Shown here piece after piece: positions 1-5,478 of a stretch of DNA of 5,478 bases. The notes under the pieces were generated by a model that saw only the letters and a list, made by a program, of their open reading frames with translations, was not told where the DNA came from and ran no database searches. Position numbers and translations under genes: made by a program. The first letter of the stretch is position 1. Each line of letters opens with the position of its first letter. The stretch is from Thermoplasmata archaeon (GTDB taxonomy: Archaea; Thermoplasmatota; E2; DHVEG-1; B18-G2): NCBI GenBank assembly GCA_021163455.1, contig JAGGWT010000063.1:1-5478 (forward strand). The letters are read 5' to 3'.

Positions 1-653
1 CCCTCTGCAATGATCTTTCCATGATCCATTATAGAGATCCTATCCGCAAGTTGCTCCGCCTCATCCATATAGTGAGTTGTGAGGAATATTGTCATGTCGT
101 ACTCCTCCTTTACATCTCTTATATACTCCCATATCCTAGATCTGGTTTGCGGGTCGAGTCCTATTGTGGGCTCATCTAGAAATAGAATTTCTGGAATGTG
201 TAGAAGTCCTCTGGCTATTTCGAGCCTCCTTATCATTCCTCCACTAAAAGTCTTCAGTTGTTTATCCTTGAATCTGTCCAGTTCTACAAATCTCAGCATC
301 TCGAGGATCCTGCTGTGGAGCTCTTTCCCCTTGAGATTATAAATCCTTCCGTGTATGTACAGATTCTCATATGCTGTTAACTCTCTCTCATAGCTTGGCT
401 CCTGAAAAACAATCCCTATCTTTTTCCTTACAGCCTTTGGCTCTTTAAGAACGTCATGTCCTGCAACTAAAGCATGTCCAGAAGTCGGTTTTAACAGTGT
501 GGTCAGTATGTTTATCGTGGTAGTCTTTCCAGCTCCGTTGGGGCCCAAAAAGGCAAATATTTCTCCCTTTCTCACTTTAAAGCTTATACCCTTAACTGCT
601 TCTATATCTCCATACTTCTTTACTAGATTCTCAACAATTATTGCATCGCTCAT
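1..653 (-). CDS. ABC transporter ATP-binding protein, drug-export (DrrA/CcmA-like) type, 3' end cut by window
   Basis: This is the cytoplasmic ATPase subunit of an ABC exporter, which would hydrolyse ATP to power a separate membrane permease. I translated 217 uninterrupted codons. They contain every ABC landmark: Walker A GPNGAGKT (residues 37-44), Q-loop Gln84, signature FSGGM (136-140), Walker B ILFLDE (156-161), D-loop GLDP (165-168) and switch His194. The strong resemblance is to the multidrug/daunorubicin-resistance ATPase group; the substrate cannot be read from the sequence. The ATG at 653 is supported by a GGTGA Shine-Dalgarno six bases upstream and by an ATGA overlap with the stop of the padR gene, so the two are translationally coupled. 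The reading frame is still open at position 1, so the C-terminus is missing. A permease gene would be expected next, outside the window. The ABC ATPase assignment is firm; the drug-export role is inferred from the PadR neighbour. Confidence 0.93.
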   Translation of the reverse strand, partial: MSDAIIVENLVKKYGDIEAVKGISFKVRKGEIFAFLGPNGAGKTTTINILTTLLKPTSGHALVAGHDVLKEPKAVRKKIGIVFQEPSYERELTAYENLYIHGRIYNLKGKELHSRILEMLRFVELDRFKDKQLKTFSGGMIRRLEIARGLLHIPEILFLDEPTIGLDPQTRSRIWEYIRDVKEEYDMTIFLTTHYMDEAEQLADRISIMDHGKIIAE

Positions 654-1150
654 TTCTGCTCACCCTTTGTCTCTAAAATATTCCATATCGTCTGTACAAA
701 TTCTGATATCTTCTCTTTTATTGCGTCTTTTTGAGAAGTGCTTATCTCACTTATATTTTCAACAAGTAAACTTATTACTCCTATAAGGTCCTTCCCTCCA
801 ATTTTCATCACTTCCCTTATTCTCGCTATTTTCTCCAAAATTTTGTTTAAATCTTCCTTTCTTTCTTTTAAATATTCTATACCATCGCTCGTTATCTCAT
901 ACACTTTTTTGCCTCTCTCCCTTTCCTCCACGATCTTGACAAAACCTTCATTCTTTAAATTTCGCATGAGTCTATATAAAACTCCCGGATTTACGGTATG
1001 CCAACCAAATATCCTCTCAAGCTCTTTCATAATCTCATATCCGTGCATTTGTTTACCTCTCAGGAGGTTCAGTACCAGCAACTTCAAGAAGGCGCTTCTT
1101 TTTGGCGGTCTTGTTGTTGTAGAGCTGATGTCGAACATGGTTTCCACCAT
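650..1150 (-). CDS. PadR-family transcriptional regulator
   Basis: This is a DNA-binding repressor of 166 residues with the PadR winged helix-turn-helix. After a polar, probably disordered N-terminal tail (residues 1-17), the domain runs from about 18 to 90. It includes the hallmark LNLLRGKQMHGYEIMKEL segment, the recognition region NPGVLYRLMRNLKNEGFV (54-71), and the beta wing ERERGKKVYEIT (76-87). Residues 95-118 form a charged helix that in this family mediates dimerisation. Residues 120-166 form a further helical tail. PadR proteins commonly repress an adjacent exporter and lose DNA binding when they bind a small hydrophobic or phenolic compound. Here the next gene is an ABC ATPase whose start overlaps the padR stop (ATGA), which fits that pattern. 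The ATG at 1150 lies about 26 bp from a TATA-like box and would give a leaderless mRNA. An in-frame ATG at 1138 is the alternative. The inducer is unknown. Confidence 0.92.
   Translation of the reverse strand: MVETMFDISSTTTRPPKRSAFLKLLVLNLLRGKQMHGYEIMKELERIFGWHTVNPGVLYRLMRNLKNEGFVKIVEERERGKKVYEITSDGIEYLKERKEDLNKILEKIARIREVMKIGGKDLIGVISLLVENISEISTSQKDAIKEKISEFVQTIWNILETKGEQK
660..664 (-). promoter_or_regulatory. Shine-Dalgarno site of the ABC ATPase gene
   Basis: On the minus strand GGTGA lies six bases before the ATG at 653, inside the last codons of the padR gene. It matches the complement of the archaeal 16S rRNA 3' end and fixes the start of the ATPase. The first gene of the operon has no comparable site, in keeping with archaea that mix leaderless first genes and Shine-Dalgarno-led internal genes. 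Confidence 0.7.
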
Positions 1151-1157
1151 ATATTCG

Positions 1158-1175
1158 TAAACATGTTCATGTATA
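1158..1175. promoter_or_regulatory. Candidate PadR operator (imperfect palindrome)
   Basis: The 18-bp sequence has the perfect inverted arms ACATG and CATGT separated by TT. The symmetry extends by two further pairs on each side after a single mismatch. PadR-family operators are typically dyads built on ATGT/ACAT elements. The site lies between the TATA-like box and the padR start, partly overlapping the box, so a bound dimer would block transcription. The operator role is inferred from position, symmetry and family habit. Confidence 0.5.
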
Positions 1176-1179
1176 TATA
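1172..1179 (-). promoter_or_regulatory. TATA-like box for the padR operon
   Basis: On the minus strand this TATATATA run is centred about 26 bp before the A of the padR ATG. That is the usual archaeal spacing from TATA box to transcription start, and predicts a leaderless mRNA. A second AT-rich candidate (AATATTTATC on the minus strand, 1187-1196) lies just upstream and would give a leader of roughly 15 nt. Confidence 0.45.
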
Positions 1180-1411
1180 TCTGACTGATAAATATTATGG
1201 TCGATAAAAATGGATCATACTGGACTCACAGCAATTGTAGAGAAAATGATGCAAATGAAAAAAGGATTTTATGGTAATACATGTAGGGGGTAAGGTACCA
1301 CAAAGTTAATCTTGGTGCTTCTCCCAATCATCCTACTATCATATAACACACACCAGCGATAGAAAACTTTTATCCATCCACAAATAATTTCGAAGTACCT
1401 TCAATCCCAAA

Positions 1412-1419
1412 TTTTATTA
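1412..1419 (+). promoter_or_regulatory. TATA-like box for the pyrBI operon
   Basis: TTTTATTA is centred about 31 bp before the pyrB ATG and is preceded by CCCAAA, where an archaeal BRE element would lie. The predicted transcription start falls within about five bases of the ATG. No Shine-Dalgarno sequence precedes that ATG, so the transcript is probably leaderless or nearly so. No palindrome or attenuator-like terminator was seen between this box and pyrB. Confidence 0.4.
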
Positions 1420-1446
1420 AGCAAGAAAACCTTTCATCTATCCCTG

Positions 1447-2379
1447 ATGAATCTTGCAGGGAAAGACCTCGTCTCTATTAGAGACCTGACAAAGGATGAG
1501 ATATTTTTCATACTCAGAAAAGCCGATGAAATGCTACCTTTTGCAAGTGGCGAAAAAAAGACGAGAGCCCTGGAGGGAAAGATTCTTGCAACACTGTTCT
1601 TTGAACCAAGTACCAGAACCAAGATGAGTTTTGAAACCGCCATGCACAGGCTTGGTGGAGACGTGATAGGATTCTCAGAGCCAGCGATGACATCTATAAA
1701 GAAAGGGGAAACCCTTGCAGATACGGTGAAGATAGTCGATTCGTACAGTGATATAATCGTGATCAGACATTCAATGGAGGGCGCCGCCAGGCTGGCTGCG
1801 GAGTTTGCAGATTCTCCAGTGATAAATGCTGGAGACGGAGCAGGAAGGCATCCAACACAGTGCCTGTTGGACCTCTTTACAATCATGAAGGAGAAGAAAA
1901 AGATTGAAGGACTGAAGGTTGCCCTTGTTGGTGATCTCAGATATGGCAGGACCGTTCACTCCCTCGCGTATGCCCTTGCTCTGCTCGGTGCAGAGCTGGT
2001 CTTTGTCTCCCCGGAGAGTTTGAAGATGCCTAAGGAGATAGTGAACGATTGCAAAGAGCTGGGTGCTGAGCCGAGGTCTCTTACAAATCTGGAGAGAGCG
2101 ATAAAGGATGTGGATGTAATATACGTAACCAGGATACAGAAAGAGAGGTTTCCTGATCCTACAGAGTACAAAAAGGTGGTGGGCAGTTATAAGATCGATA
2201 TGGATTTGCTGAGACATGCAAAGGATGATGTTATAGTGATGCATCCCCTTCCCCGTGTGAATGAAATCGACCCTGAGGTGGATAGAACAAAGCATGCGCT
2301 TTATTTCAGACAGGCTTTCTATGGAGTGCCAGTGAGAATGGCTCTTCTTTCTCTCCTCCTGGGGGTTGATGTAAGGTGA
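1447..2379 (+). CDS. pyrB: Aspartate carbamoyltransferase, catalytic chain
   Basis: PyrB condenses carbamoyl phosphate with L-aspartate to give N-carbamoyl-L-aspartate, the first committed step of pyrimidine synthesis in the cytoplasm. The 310-residue length is normal for the family. The active-site residues are present and nearly co-linear with the E. coli enzyme. The carbamoyl-phosphate loop is FEPSTRT (52-58). SIKKGET (83-89) supplies the Ser and Lys that reach in from the neighbouring subunit. Arg107, His135 and Gln138 follow in RH and HPTQ. Arg168-Thr169, Arg229 and Gln231 bind aspartate, and HPLPR (266-270) closes the site. Two domains are expected, carbamoyl-phosphate-binding then aspartate-binding, and catalytic chains form trimers. 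The ATG at 1447 fits the family N-terminus and lies about 31 bp from a TATA-like box without a Shine-Dalgarno. The TGA stop overlaps the pyrI start. I see no missing catalytic residue. Confidence 0.97.
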   Translation: MNLAGKDLVSIRDLTKDEIFFILRKADEMLPFASGEKKTRALEGKILATLFFEPSTRTKMSFETAMHRLGGDVIGFSEPAMTSIKKGETLADTVKIVDSYSDIIVIRHSMEGAARLAAEFADSPVINAGDGAGRHPTQCLLDLFTIMKEKKKIEGLKVALVGDLRYGRTVHSLAYALALLGAELVFVSPESLKMPKEIVNDCKELGAEPRSLTNLERAIKDVDVIYVTRIQKERFPDPTEYKKVVGSYKIDMDLLRHAKDDVIVMHPLPRVNEIDPEVDRTKHALYFRQAFYGVPVRMALLSLLLGVDVR

Positions 2380-2837
2380 AGAAGAAGGAATTGAAAATCC
2401 CTTTGATAAAGGAGGGTACGGTCATAGACCACATAACCGCGGGAAATGCCGTGAAGGTTCTTCATATACTGGGCATACCTGAAAAGACTCTGGATTCGGT
2501 GGTGAGTGTGGCGATGAACGTGAAGAGTAAGATAGGAAAGAAAGATATAGTCAAGGTCGAAAACAGAGAGCTTAAACCGGAGGAGGTGAACAAGATTGCT
2601 CTGATAGCTCCAAAAGCGACCATCAACATCATAAGAGATTATGAGGTTGTGAAAAAGTTCAAGGTCCACCTTCCGGATGAGATAGTTGGAATAGTTAGAT
2701 GTCCAAATCCGAACTGCATATCAAACGCCAGAGAGCCAATACAGAGCAGATTCAGGGTGATATCAAGAGATCCCATAAGGATTAAATGCTGTTACTGCGA
2801 GAGAGAACCCGAAAACATAGCGGATAACATCATATAG
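2376..2837 (+). CDS. pyrI: Aspartate carbamoyltransferase, regulatory chain
   Basis: PyrI is the non-catalytic chain that binds nucleotide effectors and docks on PyrB trimers to make the allosteric holoenzyme. The protein has 153 residues, the usual length. The N-terminal effector domain carries IKEGTVIDHI (residues 11-20), with the Asp18-His19 pair, and also Lys60 and Lys94, positions that contact CTP or ATP in the E. coli protein. The C-terminal zinc domain keeps all four cysteines at 109, 114, 138 and 141, the same numbers as in E. coli, so zinc binding and catalytic-chain contact should be intact. The start is GTG at 2376, read as Met; its GTGA overlaps the pyrB TGA by four bases. A purine-rich GGGGGTTGAT stretch lies just upstream within pyrB. 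Coupling should help balance the two subunits. Its last 8 bp overlap the 3' end of the convergent ATPase gene. Confidence 0.97.
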   Translation: MKKKELKIPLIKEGTVIDHITAGNAVKVLHILGIPEKTLDSVVSVAMNVKSKIGKKDIVKVENRELKPEEVNKIALIAPKATINIIRDYEVVKKFKVHLPDEIVGIVRCPNPNCISNAREPIQSRFRVISRDPIRIKCCYCEREPENIADNII

Positions 2838-4497
2838 ATTGATCTGGCTCCAGCTGTCTGCACTTCAAACTCCTCAGCCTGTTTATAGCAAAGGCTATTT
2901 CATAGATTCTGGGTTCAGAATAATCTCCTCTTTTGGGTAGAATTTCGAGAATTTTTCCCTCCACCTCCTTGAGGATATCCACCATTGGTCTATTGCCCGA
3001 AAAATGTTTCCTCAACTCGAGTATGATATCGCCTATGGCTCTTGTCTGCCCTATTTCCACAATCTGCTCAACTTTATCAAGATCTATCACATATCTTCCA
3101 AACCTTATCTTGGAGATGTCCATTGCTTTGATTTTCTTTTTTCCTTTAATATACGGATTTATGCTCTCCGCCAGAGGACATCTTTTCTTTATTTTTATCT
3201 CCTCGGGTCTCTCTGCTAATCTGCTGGTTTTGAATTTTCTCGCTATCTCTTTTGCTTTATCCGTCACATTCAGAGGTTTGTAACTGTCCATCATGATAAC
3301 CGTATCTGCCACATCAAAGTACTCGCCTATGCCGCCGGCGACCATCACGATTGATACTCCGAGTTTTCTTAGAGAAGGTATCATATCAATCAGGGGAGTT
3401 ATTGGCTCTTTATCCTTAGGGACAAGTTCCTGCATTCTTCTGTCTCTCATCATCAGGTTTGTTGCTGATGTATCTTCGTCTATAAGTAGCAACCTGCTTC
3501 CCATCTCAATAGCTTCAGATATGTTCGCAGCCTGTGAGGTGCTACCTGATGCGTTCTCTGTGGAAAAGTTGGATGTGTCAACATTGTTTGGGAGGTTGGA
3601 GATAAAAGGAGATATATCCACATTTGCCACGTATCTGCCGTCTTCTGCTCTTATCTTGACCGCATCCTCTCTAGTTATCACAAATTCTCTTCCATCATAC
3701 ACAACGTGGTTGTACACTCCCTTGGATATGGCATCCAGAAGGGTTGATTTTCCATGATAGGCTCCCCCAACTATGAGAGTAACACCCTCCTTTACACCCA
3801 TACCCGTAACATCTCTGTTAGGACAGTTGAACTCCTCTCTCATGGAATCTGGAGAAATGAATCGTATAGCTTTCTTCAAAGGTTTTTCAGAAATGCCGCT
3901 TTCTCTTGGAAGAATGGAGTTATCAGCGATAAAAGCAACGAGCCCTCTTGATTTTAGAGAGTTCCTTATGAATGTTGCATCCTCGTAAACTTCAACATGC
4001 TCCTTTATTTTACCATATTCCTCTTTTTTAAAGAGGAGCGTCTCTCTTACAATATCGGGTATTGTCTTCAGAAGGATTCTCTTAGCCTCTTTTCCTGCTA
4101 TCCTTCTACCATAAGCAGGTAAACCAACATGAAACAGCACCTCAATTTTATCCCCAACCCTTACACAGCTCCTTCTCAGAATCTGCTGTGAGGGTTTTAG
4201 TATCGATATGACCCCACTCTTACCGCTGCCACATTTTTTGCTCAATCTCGATGATACGGCATGAAACTTTCTTGTAAGGAAATCCTCAAAAGCTATCAAT
4301 CTTGACCCACCATACAGTTCTTCAGGAAAGGTGTTATTAATCACTATTCTGAAATCCGATGGGGGCGCAAAAGGGTCGCTCTGCACCCTGTCTATGTAAA
4401 GGGTGAAGTTTTCAAATCTATACTTTCCCTCTATATCTCTGTAGAAAACGTAACTCCTCCCATCTATTCTCTCAAGAATTTCAGCCAGCTTTCTCAT
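2830..4497 (-). CDS. Predicted ATPase of the ABC class (COG3044 / PF09818-like)
   Basis: This is a soluble P-loop ATPase with an ABC-type core and no membrane segments, so it is not a transporter. Numbering from the ATG at 4497 gives 555 residues. The N-terminal part (about 13-50) has the characteristic SYVFYRDIEGKYRFENFTLY run followed by DRVQSDPFAPPSDFRI, which I recognise as the family hallmark. The Walker A motif is GGAYHGKST (244-252). A divergent ABC signature, ASGSTSQA (316-323), is followed by Walker B LLLIDED (336-342). The remaining ~200 residues include a basic stretch (KGKKKIK, 451-457). The trypanosome family member MRB1590 is an RNA-binding mitochondrial editing factor with this ABC fold; the archaeal role is not established. 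The ATG forms a TGATG junction with the polymerase stop. In-frame GTG codons at 4500 and 4506 are possible alternative starts. The 3' end overlaps pyrI by 8 bp on the opposite strand. Confidence 0.9.
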   Translation of the reverse strand: MRKLAEILERIDGRSYVFYRDIEGKYRFENFTLYIDRVQSDPFAPPSDFRIVINNTFPEELYGGSRLIAFEDFLTRKFHAVSSRLSKKCGSGKSGVISILKPSQQILRRSCVRVGDKIEVLFHVGLPAYGRRIAGKEAKRILLKTIPDIVRETLLFKKEEYGKIKEHVEVYEDATFIRNSLKSRGLVAFIADNSILPRESGISEKPLKKAIRFISPDSMREEFNCPNRDVTGMGVKEGVTLIVGGAYHGKSTLLDAISKGVYNHVVYDGREFVITREDAVKIRAEDGRYVANVDISPFISNLPNNVDTSNFSTENASGSTSQAANISEAIEMGSRLLLIDEDTSATNLMMRDRRMQELVPKDKEPITPLIDMIPSLRKLGVSIVMVAGGIGEYFDVADTVIMMDSYKPLNVTDKAKEIARKFKTSRLAERPEEIKIKKRCPLAESINPYIKGKKKIKAMDISKIRFGRYVIDLDKVEQIVEIGQTRAIGDIILELRKHFSGNRPMVDILKEVEGKILEILPKRGDYSEPRIYEIAFAINRLRSLKCRQLEPDQSI

Positions 4498-5478
4498 CAC
4501 ATCCACGCATCCAGCCCTTTCTGTCCTGCCAGCGATAGATCAGATAATCCGAATGCTCCTTTCACAAAGTTTTCTATCATGTTCTTGTACCACTCTAAGT
4601 CAATCTCGCTAATATCCTTTATCAGTTCAACAGGATACATGTAATCTATGGGTTTCACACCGCTTTTGGATGGGTTTTTAATTCCGGGAAGAGGCTTTTT
4701 CGTTACAACAAATTTGAATTTGACTCTTGTCTTTATGGTCTCTCCCAAGAGGGTTTCCAGAGCTTTGGCTCTCCTGCCATAACTTGATAGAGCGCCTTCT
4801 TTTGTCAGCTGATATCTCTTAGCAGGCTGTACCGATTGAACAAGGGTGAGATCCTCTATGTCTACATTGGAAAGGTCCAGTTTCTCAACTATTTCTCTGG
4901 TTTTCTCCTTTATACTCTCCCTCAATCTCTTCCTCGCCTCGCTCTCTGTTTCCCATCTGCAATTTTCCTTCAGAACCTCTATCATTATCCTCTCAAGGAT
5001 TTTTCTTGCTATGATTGCTTTATCAGACCCTCTGAAATTGTTTCCTTTTGTCACCATTTCGACTCTTCCATTCTTTCCATCGAATATCAGATAGTTCTTG
5101 TGCTTTACAAATATCATAGCATCATGCTTTTCGGGTTCGAGCTCAAAGCCCTTGTATCTCAATCTCTTTTTCCAGATATCTGAGCATTCTTTTATGGCAT
5201 CGTACACGATTTCAGGAGATGTTATCCAGTAATCTTCTTCTTTTTTCACCTCCACATCAAGTGCCTTCGCAAGTTCAGGGACACTATCTATAGATCTGGA
5301 GCAGGCGATGTAGATACCATCGGTATCCCCATAAACAATCCTTATTCCCTTCTCCTTCAATCTTTTCAGTGTATCAAAAAGTATTTCCTGCCCTTTTGTC
5401 GTTATCGCGGCGGCGCCCCATATGTTGAACTGTCTTCCAGAGACAGTTGGAGCTGAAAGTATGCCATGAGTTCCTGCG
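4497..5478 (-). CDS. polB: Family B DNA polymerase, C-terminal part (5' end outside window)
   Basis: This is the palm-thumb end of a replicative-type family B polymerase. I read 326 codons from the window edge to the TGA at 4497-4499. The fragment begins inside motif B with AGTHGILSAPTVSGRQ, followed by AAAITTKGQEIL. Motif C is YGDTDG (residues 49-54), carrying the metal-binding aspartates. Next comes the KHKNYLIF segment (125-132) and KGNNFRGSDK (144-153), in the place of the usual KKxY region. The thumb spans roughly 155-310. The last eight residues, QKGLDAWM, match a PCNA-interacting (PIP) box, so the C-terminus is complete. Exonuclease motifs and motif A lie upstream, outside the window. 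Motif B is unusual: family B enzymes normally have NSxYG, whereas here AGTHG occupies that place. The TTG at 5360 is an internal leucine codon, since the frame is open through the edge. The next gene starts at the stop codon, so the two are coupled. Confidence 0.93.
   Translation of the reverse strand, partial: AGTHGILSAPTVSGRQFNIWGAAAITTKGQEILFDTLKRLKEKGIRIVYGDTDGIYIACSRSIDSVPELAKALDVEVKKEEDYWITSPEIVYDAIKECSDIWKKRLRYKGFELEPEKHDAMIFVKHKNYLIFDGKNGRVEMVTKGNNFRGSDKAIIARKILERIMIEVLKENCRWETESEARKRLRESIKEKTREIVEKLDLSNVDIEDLTLVQSVQPAKRYQLTKEGALSSYGRRAKALETLLGETIKTRVKFKFVVTKKPLPGIKNPSKSGVKPIDYMYPVELIKDISEIDLEWYKNMIENFVKGAFGLSDLSLAGQKGLDAWM

Larger units (their letters stand above)
1151..1446. other. 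Divergent intergenic region between padR and pyrB
   Basis: These 296 bp hold the padR promoter and palindrome at the left and the pyrB promoter at the right. The middle (about 1200-1360) shows no convincing gene. Three weak structures were seen. A 27-codon open frame on the plus strand runs from ATG at 1210 to TAA at 1291-1293. A perfect 8-bp palindrome TACATGTA lies at 1278-1285 and repeats the ACATGT core of the candidate operator. An imperfect hairpin (arms 1297-1305 and 1311-1319, two mismatches, five-base loop) lies just after that frame. A second TATA-like stretch (ACTTTTATCC, 1366-1375) could give pyrB a longer leader. Confidence 0.6.

Noticed and set aside
738..1160. A 140-codon open frame on the plus strand opposite the padR gene.
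   Set aside because: It lies antisense to a clear PadR protein, is rich in Ser, Phe and Leu as expected for reverse-strand reading of an AT-rich gene, and matches no family I recognise.
1297..1319. The imperfect hairpin considered as a pyr attenuator or factor-independent terminator.
   Set aside because: The stem has two mismatches in nine pairs, there is no following T-run, and it lies upstream of the best pyrB promoter, so attenuation is not supported.
1361..1377. A GATA-AAAA-C-TTTT-ATC near-palindrome upstream of pyrB, considered as a regulator site.
   Set aside because: Only the AAAA/TTTT core pairs cleanly and the outer arms mismatch; more likely chance in AT-rich DNA or part of a promoter element.
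1771..2295. A 174-codon open frame on the minus strand inside pyrB.
   Set aside because: It is the antisense of a complete PyrB with all active-site residues; its composition is low-complexity and has no domain pattern.
5358..5360. TTG at 5360 as the start of the polymerase gene.
   Set aside because: Translation upstream continues in frame through conserved polymerase sequence (motif B and the AITTKGQEIL segment) to the window edge, so this TTG is an internal leucine codon.

Overview
The window looks archaeal, most likely euryarchaeal. It carries a pyrB-pyrI pair with a zinc-binding regulatory subunit, a family B DNA polymerase that ends in a PCNA-binding motif, and an ATPase of the 'ABC class'. 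AT-rich boxes sit about 25-30 bp upstream of start codons that lack Shine-Dalgarno sequences, as expected for leaderless archaeal transcripts. A genus cannot be named from the sequence alone.

Layout. (1) Positions 1-1150, minus strand: a two-gene operon of a PadR-family repressor (650-1150) followed by an ABC-transporter ATPase (1-653, cut by the window start), joined by an ATGA overlap. Its promoter region holds a TATA-like box and an overlapping palindrome, a candidate autoregulatory operator. (2) Positions 1151-1446: the divergent intergenic region, with the padR promoter at one end and the pyrB promoter at the other. (3) Positions 1447-2837, plus strand: pyrB and pyrI, the catalytic and regulatory chains of aspartate carbamoyltransferase, joined by a GTGA overlap. 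(4) Positions 2830-5478, minus strand: the 3' part of a family B DNA polymerase gene (start beyond the window) followed by the ABC-class ATPase gene, joined by a TGATG junction. This operon converges on pyrI, and the two 3' ends overlap by 8 bp.

How the genes work together. PyrB and PyrI should form an allosterically regulated enzyme for the first committed step of pyrimidine synthesis. The PadR protein probably controls its own operon, which encodes the ATP-binding half of an exporter whose permease should lie beyond position 1. The polymerase and the ABC-class ATPase are translationally coupled, which hints at a link between this poorly characterised ATPase family and DNA replication or repair. 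No mobile element, CRISPR array, tRNA or rRNA was seen. The most interesting items are the polymerase-ATPase coupling, the unusual polymerase motif B, and the compact padR control region.
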